Shown piece after piece: positions 1 through 10,100 of a stretch of 64,000 nt of DNA (positions within the stretch are counted from its first letter, which is position 1; each line of letters starts with the position of its first letter). The notes under the pieces were generated by a model. That model did no database searches, was not told the DNA's origin, and saw only the letters and a list, made by a program, of their open reading frames with translations. Origin of the DNA: Apus apus (lineage: Eukaryota; Chordata; Aves; Apodiformes; Apodidae); the NCBI RefSeq assembly GCF_020740795.1, contig NC_067312.1, forward strand, positions 59,582,405 to 59,646,404, written 5' to 3'. The translations under genes were made by a program, and so were the position numbers.

Positions 1-2039
1 CATTTTCTACCAGATCAGTTATTTGTTGTTTTAGTGCTTTGAAATACTTTTAATGAGGTCTAAAGTGTAGGTTTTTGACTTTTAAAATAGGATTGTGTTT
101 CTGTGGAGAATAGATGTTAACTTAGCACTGCATTAGTAGATTTGTTTGGTACTATTACATATTTATTCACACTTATACATATTGATTAATATTTTTTTTT
201 TGGTAGTATTTGAAGAATAAAGGGGGGTACATTCTCTGTTTCTATTTAATTTTTTAATGTGCTGATTTTAAAAGGTTCTGGAGCTGAATCTCCAGCAGTG
301 ACAAGATGGTTTTACCAATATTTTTGTTAATGGGAGCAAGGTGGGATTTGGTTCACCTTGGGGATGTTCTTTTATACTCCTGCTTAGGCAGCAAGAAATT
401 AAATTTTTAAATTAACAGGAGTGCTGCCTTTGTATATTATCTGTGTTTTAAATTCCAAATGATCGAGTACCACCGTTGAAAAAAAGGCTTCATGTTGCAA
501 TAGTTCTTGCTGATGCTTTTATCAACAAATACCCATTCTTTTTTTCTGAGGGGGCAGAGGTGCAGAAGCAATGGTGGCAATGGCTGAGAGGACAGAGGGA
601 AGCAGCAAGGGCCTAGGGAGATAAGGGGCACGGCAGGAGACATCTCTGGCTGCAAACAAAAGGAACTGAACCTTGTTACAGCTCCCTTGGCATGGCAAAG
701 GCATCTGGAAAGGGCCACAGCCCAGCTGAGGAGGGGTCAGACCGCATGATGGATCCATCTTTTGGGGAGCCGGGCTGGAGCGTCAGTGTTGCTGAAGGGT
801 TTGGCCAGCAGGGGCCGGAGCTGTGTCCCACCAGCCATGGTTTTGGCTTCATGCCCTGCTGGAGCCGCAACAGGGCTGGTCGTCTTCTTGATGCTGTGTT
901 CAGCACAGGGCTGGAGCACCCGCTCCCGGGGCAGGGGGCCTCCCAGAGGAAGTGATTGTTCATTTCCGGGAACGTTTGAATGAGGGAGAGCTCCTGGGAG
1001 CTTTCCTAGTGCTCAGTGTCAGTGTGTCTCCTCGGTGCTGAGACTTTTGTGTCTGAAGGGGCCGATGAGCCCTTCTCCTTGGCTGCCTGGTGCCGCTGGG
1101 GCAGCCCGGACCTCTTCTCTGAACTCCTCCTTGCACCAGCACAAACTCTCAGCACTGGCAGGACCTGTGCCAAGGTGCATCACACCTGAGCTACATGCTG
1201 CAAAACCTCTCTTGCTTCTTCTGACCCTGCATCCTAGTGTCAATTAATACAACCTTGCAGGACCAAGACCCCAGTTTGTTTGCCATCACGTCTCCCCTCC
1301 ATGTGCTTCTTTGATTGCTCCTAACAAGAGCTGGTCCCTTCAGCCACCCCTCAAGGAGAGGGGACCAGTGTGTACGCTGCAGGTGACTTGTGGCTTTTTC
1401 AGGTGGAATAATATCGTCCTCCACTCTGATCCCTTCTTCTCCTTCCTTCTTTTCTCCACTGGTTTGGTGGGAGCCTGTTACACCCCTCAGCCCTCCTTCC
1501 TTCTGTCCCCATTCCTCACAGCACAGGGCTGGAACATGCTGGGGCTGGGATGGCAGAAGTGACCTCGGTGTGGAAGCTCCTGGCTCTGCCTCTTGTGTGT
1601 TTTCCAAATGCTGTTTTATTGCCGATGCTATTTGCCCACAGCTCCTGTCTGTGCCACAGAGGCTGTGGCACTGCCTGGGTTTCGTGCTGCTGGCCAGCGA
1701 CAGGGATGGAGGTGTGTGGAATCCCACCACTGACATCTCATAGGTTAATGTCTCAAACAGACTTTCTGGTGGGAAAACCTGTGGAGCAGGGGCGGGCATT
1801 GCCCCTCTGTTTTTAGGGAAGAGGAGAAATGTCTCTGTTTCTTGCAAATGTGCAGCTACGAAATCTGCCCTGCTCCCAGGAACCCTGAGGAGAAGCTACA
1901 TTAACCTGCTCTCTGTGCATGTGTCACTATGGGGGTTATTCAGTCACCCTTGTGGGGAGGAGGCAGTGAGTGCCTCCAGGACCCCATGCCCACTGACTCA
2001 TTATGGTGTGCGTGCTCTTCCACAGCTTAGAGGGTTAAA
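1..2039. other. left flank, no gene recognised
   Basis: The first ~540 bases are AT-rich. From about 540 the composition becomes clearly GC-richer and stays so to about 3530. Several open frames of 60-218 codons exist on both strands, for example a minus-strand frame at 1191-1847, but they overlap one another and show no recognisable domain. GC-rich DNA keeps frames open by chance. The stretch just before 2040 would be the upstream region of the TATA-driven transcription unit that follows. Confidence 0.5.
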
Positions 2040-2047
2040 TATAAAAG
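2040..2047 (+). promoter_or_regulatory. TATA box of an unrecognised plus-strand unit
   Basis: A perfect TATAAAAG is followed by GGGG and a GC-rich stretch, which predicts transcription start near 2070. A donor-like CAG|GTGTGT lies at 2163/2164. An acceptor with a pyrimidine tract (CTCCTTTTTAACAG) ends at 2622, just before an ATG in strong context. The simplest model is a short noncoding first exon of about 2070-2163 spliced to a coding exon starting at 2623. The promoter role is inferred from sequence only. Confidence 0.45.
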
Positions 2048-2624
2048 GGGCTGAGCTCAGCTCCCTGTGCTTTTTTGTTTTGCTTTTCCTGCACCTGTCT
2101 CTTCTCCTCCACCACCTGGGGAACAAGCAAGACCAGCACAGCATCCAGAGGGCAGTCCCACAGGTGTGTCACTGGAGGGAAGGAGCTTTTCCTCTTCAGT
2201 TGCTGGGAAAAGGAACTTGGTGTTTGCTGGGTGGGTGCTCAGAGCAGCAGAAGAGCAGAGGGGCACTGGGTGGGGCTCAGTGCTGTGGCCTGGGGCGCTC
2301 TGCCTTGCCCAGCTGCCTTTGCCAGCCTCTCCCACCCTGCGCTGCTTCCAGGGCCTGCCGCAAAGCCAGCGGGCTGGTTGGGCTGGAGCCTGGAGCCGGG
2401 CTGAGCTCCATGGAGTCCTTTCTCCCCGCAGCTCTGGGCAGGCTTTGTTTTGGGCCAACGTGGTCCAGGCACCCAGGAGGTGTCTGCCCGATGCTGTGGA
2501 GCGGAGGGGAGCGACAAGTGCCCTGGCGCAATCCTGCCTTTGAGCTGCATTCCTGCCCTTCAGATCTGAACAGTGGCCGGGAAGATTTCACGGGATCTGC
2601 TCTCTCTGCTCCTTTTTAACAGGC

Positions 2625-3536
2625 ATGGCTTCTGATCAAGGGCACCCAGATTCCCAGGTGGCATCAGGAGACGGGCACGAAGATTCCAAGCTGGGAGACA
2701 CAGGTGAGGTGCTTGGACACCTGCAGGCTAGATGTGGACACGGTCTGTCTTGTTCTCCACAAGGTCGGACAACAGTATGATCGGGTTTAACCTCCCAGGC
2801 CTTGCAGAGGCAGCAGCCGAAGATCAGCAGGATGAGGAAGAGGAGGCTGCAGAGAGATCAGCAGGATGAGGAAGAGGAGGCTGCAGAGGCAGCAGCTGAA
2901 GATCAGCATGATGAGGAAGAGGAGGCTGCAGAGGCAGCAGCTGAAGACCAGCACGACGAGGAGGAAGAGGCTGTGGAGCAGGGGCCCAGGGCTCAGGCAG
3001 GTGGCTTCCCCACTGAGCTCTGGGCAGACTTATTCCAGAGCCACCCAGATAACATCAGGCCCTTGCAGCTGTGGCTGAGGCAGCTCTTTGAGGGCCAGTG
3101 CTGGAAGGTGACTGCGTGGGAGGGCATCATTGTGGGCCTTCTCTGCCTCCACGGGCTGGAGGTGGCAGCGTTGCAGGAGGAGCTGCAGAGCAGCCTGAAG
3201 GAAGGCACGCAGCCGTCCATCCAGCAGCACAACACTGCCGCTGGGTGCCTGCGCGGGACAGAGAGTCGCCGGCCCCTGGGCCAGCACGACAGCCCTGCAG
3301 CCAGCACCATGCGGGGGGTACTGCCCGACTGCAGCCTGGCCTCCTCCAGCAGCCCTGCAGGCTTCATGTGGAGGATGCCTGCAGGTCGGAGGCCGCGCTC
3401 CGCAAGGGTCCCAGCTGTTCCTCATCCGCACCCGTCCTACAGAACAGCGGCAGCACCATCAGAAGCCGGGGGAGGCGGCAGCAGCAGGTCCCTCCTCTGG
3501 CTGCGGCACCTGTGCAGAACTCTTGATGGGTGCTGA
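2625..3536 (+). pseudogene. unrecognised acidic-repeat gene, frame broken
   Basis: I do not recognise the protein. ATG at 2625 sits in strong context (G at -3 and +4), two bases after a splice acceptor. It opens 26 codons (MASDQGHPDSQVASGDGHED and on) ending at a canonical CAG|GTGAGG donor (2703/2704). A 95-nt intron ends at CCTCCCAG (2798). The second coding exon enters in frame as GLAEAAAEDQQDEEEEAAE, an acidic repeat unit. The next 45-nt repeat lacks 11 nt, so the frame runs to a TGA at 2867-2869. After the deletion the repeats and a Trp/Leu-rich stretch (WADLFQSHPDN, then RPLQLWLRQLFEGQCWK) stay open in another frame to 3536. So the downstream coding potential is preserved but disconnected. 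It may be a recent pseudogene, an allele or an assembly error. The intron argues against a processed retrocopy. The 3' end of the gene is uncertain; further introns are possible. Confidence 0.4.
2810..2978 (+). repeat. 45-nt coding tandem repeat, 4 units
   Basis: Four units encode variants of AAAEDQHDEEEEAAE: 2810-2854, 2855-2888 (lacks the first 11 nt), 2889-2933 and 2934-2978. Units 1-3 are nearly identical and the fourth is more diverged. The short unit is what shifts the reading frame. Slippage or unequal exchange between units explains the deletion. Confidence 0.8.
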
Positions 3537-4210
3537 TCATACTAACATCTTTGGAGTTGATTTGCTGTCTGGCAGGACATGGAAACCTTGCCATGGTACA
3601 GCCTGGAGTTTTGCTGGGAAGGACCGAGGATCACAGGGAGATCAAGGGGTGACGTGGGCTGATAAGAGCACAATTAAACAGGAAAAAGAAAAAAGGGAGA
3701 ATCTGAAAATTATTATGCACTTCAATTATAGAGTGACAAAATGGTCCCCTCCCCATCCTTGTCTTGATTCACAAAAGTGCTTAGTTCGATTTTGTCCTCA
3801 TCCCACAGCAGGGGAGGAGCGAGTGGATGTGGTTCTGAGCTGTCTGCAACCTGCAGAGCTGCAGCAGGTCCCAAATCATTCTGGGCATCTGCAGTCACAT
3901 ACTTTGAATTCCACTCCAATAGGAGCAGATTCATCAATGTAACTGCCTGCACAGCTAAAGTGCTGAGCAAAGGGCCAGTGACCACACTTCCTTGCTGACA
4001 CTTGAGTTTTCCCAGTGACCTGGAAGCAAAGCTAATTGGGAATGGCAGTGAACAGGACACTTCTGGATGCACAGCAACAGAAACAGTCATCAGGTGTCCA
4101 AGGGTAGTTGAACTGCCATTGTGTTGAAATTCAAGCTGACGACCCAAATCGTTACTAAAGGCTTTTATGAGAGAATGATGCTCTCCCTCCCACATGCCAA
4201 CAAAACAATC
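3537..4210. other. spacer, nothing recognised
   Basis: Composition returns to AT-rich after about 3640. A 165-codon minus-strand frame (3722-4219) has no recognisable domain and looks like chance. I see no repeat family or RNA gene here. Confidence 0.4.
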
Positions 4211-4232
4211 AGACCACATTCATATATTAATG

Positions 4233-4238
4233 TTTATT
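4233..4238 (-). promoter_or_regulatory. TMED7: distal polyadenylation signal, TMED7
   Basis: AATAAA reads on the minus strand and is followed by a TGTGGTCTGATTGTTTTGT-type GT-rich element. It is the best candidate for the distal mRNA end. Confidence 0.45.
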
Positions 4239-6291
4239 TTCCCAGACAATATTCACAGGCTCTGCTTTTTGTCTTATTCAAACTGAACTTTTTTTTTTTT
4301 TCCCCCCCCTTTAACTAAAACAAGAACTGACATTTCAGGACATTAAAAGAAGTTCTGTAAACACGAAACATCTAAAGAACAGCTGAAACACAGGGCCTTT
4401 AGCAATTAAAAACACAGTTATATCCCCTTGAACGCAGGGTGTTTACTTGTGTATCGCACCATGAACCAAACTGTTCTTTTTGTGTATTAAAAAGATACAG
4501 TTTTCACCCAAAGTCACAATGCGCTTCTTCACCAGCTGCGTGTTAGCATGTGTTTTATTATATCCTATTCAGTCACTTCTTTTAAAAACTATGTACAGCT
4601 ATGTTTAAACATGTGTATTTGTGCCACACTTTTAATAACACAAAAATAAAGGCATTTTTAAGCTATTGCTGCAGGTTACGCAGCAGGATACCAGAGGATA
4701 CCAGGGTTGGATACCTAACTTCAATGCAGAAGTCAAAGCCACTAAACCTCTGCAGTGGGAGTAATATTGAGCTGAACAGTCCCACTTCACACATACAAAC
4801 ATTATGGAATAATAAAGAGACATGCAAATGATGGCCACCGATTCATCTGTTTTATCCCACTGTTTACCAATTTTGAGAGCATACAGAACTCTGGAAAAAA
4901 CCCAATGTGTTTTAAGCTTCAAAACAAATACTTCTGTTGTGATTAAAGCTACACAAGTGATATTCAAGAAGATAATAGTGGACATTATCAAAATTAAATC
5001 ACTTTTGCATCTGACGTTTGCACCCAGTGTACCACTTGCTTCATTACTGTTTGCAATGCAACACAAAAAGTATTGAGCATCAGTTGCTGACACAGAAGAA
5101 TAAAGCATCTAGGTACAATCAAGCATATTGTGTGCAGACACAGATTTGCAGCCCAAGAAAAAAGCACTAGCTCTTTTGTTTTCTGATTTTTATGCATCCA
5201 ACTATTTCTGGGAAGCTTGCATCCCCAAAAGGGATTGCAGTATTTAAAAATCAGTAAAGGACAGAAAAACCTTACATAAAATTCTGAATTTTTGCATACA
5301 TTAGGGTTTTTAATACCTGTTACTTTCTAAATCATTTGAGCTGTTTCAGGTTTTTCTTCAGTTTCCAAAGAAGCAGTCACTCAGTTCACAACAGACAGTT
5401 GGGTGTACTTTTGTTTGTATTTTTCACCCATCACAAGACTTTAAAATCAAGTAATCTTAGATGAATTTTTCAGACTGCTCCAGTGTCACATATACATGCA
5501 CTATCAACTTTTTGCTAGAAATAATACAAGCAATTACTAAGGGTTTACCATCCTTTCTCTGCTTGCTGAGAACTTGTTTAAGAAGCATCATTTGAACTAG
5601 CCAGTAATAAATGACAAATTTTCTCAGTTTAGCTTGTGTGCACTTAAGAATTGGTCATTCTACTTAATTCCTCCAGAGCTATTTGAAGCAGTTTAGCCTT
5701 ATTATGACCAGCTCAGTTCAAGCCACTCGTAGGTACATACATTTACTCCCTTCCACATCCAAGTAAAACAAGACATGACACTACATAAGCTACTGAAGAC
5801 ATTAGAATTGGAAACAATGGAACTAAAACTACTGTAGGATAACCTCAAATATTTAAAGTATTTCCTGACTGCTAGCAAAAAAGAGTGGCAGTTAGGTGCA
5901 CGAGACCATCAAGAATTAATGCACCACACACAGGAAAGTAGAATTTACAGCACTGGTGCAATGCAGTGTCAGTATCAAATTTGCCTCTTCACAGGAAAAC
6001 AATTTAGTAGCTCTGGATGTGCCTGACACAATATAAGCTTGTTCAGTGCATGTGCTGTGCTGCTGGAGAAATCAGGCTACTTCCCATCTTAAATCCAAGA
6101 AACAGCAGCAGCATGTATGAATATGGGAACTGTACAGTTTCAGTGACAAAGCTGCAAAATTCCCTAGTTTATTGCATGTTCTTTAAAATAAACTTGGAGA
6201 TCTGGGTTTTTGAATACAGAAAGTGGAATTCCTGAGTAGTCTCAGCCTACTGTCTGTTCAGTAAAATAAGCCTTGTAAGAGATGACATGCA

Positions 6292-6297
6292 TTTATT
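6292..6297 (-). promoter_or_regulatory. TMED7: proximal polyadenylation signal, TMED7
   Basis: AATAAA on the minus strand, about 640 nt after the TMED7 stop codon. It would give a short-UTR isoform. A second AATAAA lies 120 nt further on at 6173-6168. Confidence 0.35.
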
Positions 6298-6930
6298 TTA
6301 ACATAGAAGAGTGTATGTTGAAGCAAGCATACTCAAGTATAAAGTTTAGCAGGTTTTTAAGGCAGAGACTTACCAAGCTGACAAGAGAATTTGCACCATG
6401 ATGTGGCCAGGCTTACAGTAATTTTACAAATATGCAAGGGCTATCAATGGGGTATCATTTTTCAACAGCAAATCAAAACAGTGTACTACAGTTAATCACA
6501 TTTGCCTTTTTATAATAGAATACCTTCACCCTGAAAGATAAAATCAAATCAAATTTTCATGTACATTGGCTCTCACATCAGACACTAGACTGTTGGGTTA
6601 TTTAAAAGTATACTGCAGATGGCCAATCTTGCTGATAAAAATCAAAGTTAATTTGGATTAGCCTAAGTAGAAATGAAGAGAGGCTGGTCTCTGCTAGATA
6701 TTCAATACAGGAATCAGAAAAAAAATGAAGTTGCAAAGTATTTTTAAAATGTATCAGATCACATGTCCCTTTCACAACATTTTGCATCTATTTTGTGATT
6801 TTTAAGGGATGAGGGATAGACATGTTTGAACGTTGCATATCTTCAGATCCTTTGTACCTGCCATTAATTGGAGAACAGTAATTTTTACAGACTGATAGCA
6901 CACAATGACCTGAAGCACTACCACTACCAG

Positions 6931-7167
6931 TTATGACCCAACACGGGTTGTCGTGGTTCTTTTATCCGAGAAAAAGCTTTTGAGGAGAAATACCTGCCCA
7001 ACACTAACCACAAGAAGAATAATTGCTTCCCCTATTGACCAGTAGGCCACCCTTGTGTTTAAATCCTCTGCTCTGCTGCGGCCCTGCGCCTCCCTCAAGC
7101 GGAAGTGAGTCTGGTAATCGATGACAGACTTCAGAGCTTCATGGATTGAAACACACGCAGACTCCAT
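6931..7167 (-). CDS. TMED7: TMED7 coding exon 3 with stop
   Basis: It encodes residues 146-223: the stalk ([20 protein letters not shown]), the membrane segment and the FF-containing tail ending RVGS, then TAA at 6933-6931. The acceptor AG is at 7169-7168. Confidence 0.97.
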   Translation of the reverse strand: MESACVSIHEALKSVIDYQTHFRLREAQGRSRAEDLNTRVAYWSIGEAIILLVVSVGQVFLLKSFFSDKRTTTTRVGS

Positions 7168-10100
7168 CTAGAAAAGCAAACACACCACTGAATTAAGAAT
7201 CCTTCTAGTGCTTTTCTGTGAAGTTTTGTAGTTTGATATTTAAAACTAGGCTGCACATAACTTTGCAGGCTAAGGATTAACTCAGCCTGTTGTCAGACTG
7301 AAACGGTGTAAATGCAGTAAAATTTAACTTAATTGATAAAACTCTATACACAGGAATGTGACAGAATATTAAGTACAGAAGTGGGCAATACTGCAGATTT
7401 AATAAAAAGCAACAAGCTCTAAGACCAACTAAACAAATCTTAAATTCCTTTATATTCTGGTTCAAAACAAACACAAGAACACTTTTGTAATGCCAGTGCT
7501 CACCCAGTTAAGTCCATACATACCAGGAAAGCAAACAATTGCTTGTAGCTTTAAGATATACACACAAGATGTATTAAATGCTTCTGTGTTTCACAAGTAC
7601 GGTATGTTTCATTGTGCAGTTCTCACTCAAGTTGTACAACATCCTAAAAATGCTGCATTACTGAAATCAATATGGTCTTCTGGCAAGAGACTCCTCTTCT
7701 AGTCGCACATGAAAAAAGCCGTTAGAGAAGGACAGTTCTGTCCTTCTGACCTTTCCATGTTGCTGAATGCTCTGTCACATAAATGCATTGTGTATGCTAC
7801 AACCCACTGAGAAAGTATTTTTTAATGTATCTTTCCCCAGAAGCTGCAAGAGTCTGCAGAGGTGCTAGAACCAGGAATCTGTCAAAATCCCTCTCCTGAT
7901 GCCAAGATATCAAAAGAAAAACCCAGACATTATCAGAACACACAGACTGAACAGAATGAAGAATAAAGCTGGGAAGACAGATTGATCGATAGAGGATCAA
8001 GAATCAGAATATGAAATAAAGCAGAGCAGAAGAATGACAAGAAGGAAGAGGTAAGAGCTGTAGTTAAATTCACATAAAGTCATCTACTCACTACAGACCT
8101 CAGCTACTGTAGGCTTAGGTGGGGTACATCCCAGTGAGAGTGGCATTTGGGAAGCCACTACTTATACCGTTGAGTCCAGACCAGCCAAACAGTGACCATG
8201 TCCATCATTTTTTAATGGTTGTTTAAAGCGGTGTTTGGTGATGGTTATAATGCAGGAACATTAGTGGGAATTCATGAAGCAAGTGCTCCGAGGACAGTTT
8301 TGATGACTTTAGATTGGGTAGAGGTGGTACAAAACTGTCTAATCCTAAGAATAGAATCATATGGCAACGATGCTTCACAGTGTCTTACAGAGAACAAATC
8401 GGTAGAAGCCAGCTAAGTACGGCTGATCTTGTTTATTTTGCTAGAATTTCCTTACCCCTACTAGAAATGGAAGCTACACGAGAGGTCAACTTAAGTCCTT
8501 CCTCAAAAAAGACATTTTCAAAGTTTCTCCAGTTTGGAAATTTTGAAAACTCCGATCCACCGGTATTTACAGTTGGTGAGATCCACACTGTGAGAGGCAC
8601 AGAACCATGCCATGGAAAGGAAGCTCCCTTAACAAAAAAAGAACAACCACAAAACAAACAAACAAGAAAAAAATAAGACAGCAGCCTTGAGTTTAAGGTT
8701 TAAATTAGTACCCTAATTTTCACTTAAGCACTTGGTGACTCCTTCTCAGCTCTATTATGTGTAAGTCCTATCTTCAGAAAGACAATTTGTGGTAATTCTG
8801 ATTATTTTAAAAGGTCCAATCCCTTGATTTTCAAAAGTTACGTAGATATACCATGCAGCTAAACTTAAAAAAATCCCATCACCTCCACCTACCAGTTGCT
8901 GTCAAACACAAAAGCATGTTACCTGGGTAAGTGCAGTTACTCTGTTCTCACTAGGAAAAAGTGGTGGATCTTCCCCAACCTGGAAATCAAAGTACACAGT
9001 TTTGTGTGTAAAAGTAGAGAATTCATTGCTGAAGCAGAATTTGTATGTTCCATTTCTGGACGCAGTAAAGGTGAAGCTATCATATTGTTTCTTCATCTCT
9101 TTGTACAGCACAATGCCATCAGGGTCTTCCAACCGACAGTCAACATCATAATGACCTCCAGTGATCACCTGAAAACAAAAAATAAGAAATTGTCTTCTTA
9201 ACAAATGAGACATTTATACATTTCTTCCAAGAAGGATGATTTATCAAGTGGCACTAAGAAATGTTTTGCTTTAGTAAATGTTTTAAAATATAATGCATTA
9301 ATTTGGAAATCTTTCAAAGCAGGCCTGCAATATTTCTTCCTTACAGAAGACTTTCAAAATACTTTTAGGCCCAGGATGTGTCACGTCAGCTACACTTTCA
9401 AACAGTTTGTGTTTAGTTGCCTTGTTATAAATAACCAGTCTGCAGCAAAGGCTACAGCAGATGACACCTGATGGAGTGGCAAAGACATTACTGTAACAAA
9501 TCAACTGTTTTCTGCATCCACAAGTCCTCCATGGAATTGATTCTTCCGGCTGAGATCGCTAGCATGCAGTAAGCTCCCTTCTGTAACTACCCCGCTGGCT
9601 CAAGCTGCTTTAGGCTGCAGGAATGGCATTCGACCAGTAGAGCAGGTATTGCAGCCCGGCCCCTTCTCCTGTGCCTGCGCACAGCGAAATGTCTGGGGGC
9701 GGGGAGGAGGAAGCGTCTGCCACAGCATTTCTTCCCAAAACCAGCACATCCGGATAACGCCTAAACGAATGACTCAAAACTTCCAGGATTTTTTCAGGCT
9801 TTGATTGTTGTTGGTCTACAGCATAATGCTCTGTAGACTTGCTGCCCCACCTCTGAAGAAAGTCTAACCTAGGTAGCTTAGCTATTCACAAGCAGGGTGT
9901 TCCCGATGACTCTTAAGCTAGTAATTTTACACTTAATCCTTGCTCCAAACTCCTTGCTTTTAAGATACAGCATGCTGAAAGAGGAAGAGACTTGTATCTG
10001 AAGGCATGCTCCTTTTATACGTGTGCAGAAATCACTGAAATACTTGAGTTTCTGAGTGTCTGCACTTCAGTTCACATGGTACTATTTAAGCTCACATCAA

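Larger units (their letters stand above)
4215..6930 (-). other. TMED7: probable TMED7 3' UTR
   Basis: The stretch follows the TMED7 stop codon on the minus strand. It is AT-rich with no coding potential. Minus-strand AATAAA hexamers occur at 6297-6292, 6173-6168, 4559-4554 and 4238-4233. The last is followed on the transcript strand by a GT-rich run (about 4215-4195), the usual downstream element, so the longest form would end near 4215, giving a 2.7 kb UTR. Shorter forms ending near 6270 or 6150 are possible. A T13C8 tract at about 4291-4311 lies inside. The extent is inferred, not proven. Confidence 0.5.

Noticed and set aside
1191-1847. 218-codon minus-strand open frame
   Set aside because: No domain, no family resemblance, low-complexity composition, and equally open frames overlap it on the other strand.
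3722-4219. 165-codon minus-strand frame downstream of TMED7, considered as TICAM2 or another gene
   Set aside because: No TIR-domain motifs, no splice or promoter context, and its start overlaps the expected transcript end of TMED7.
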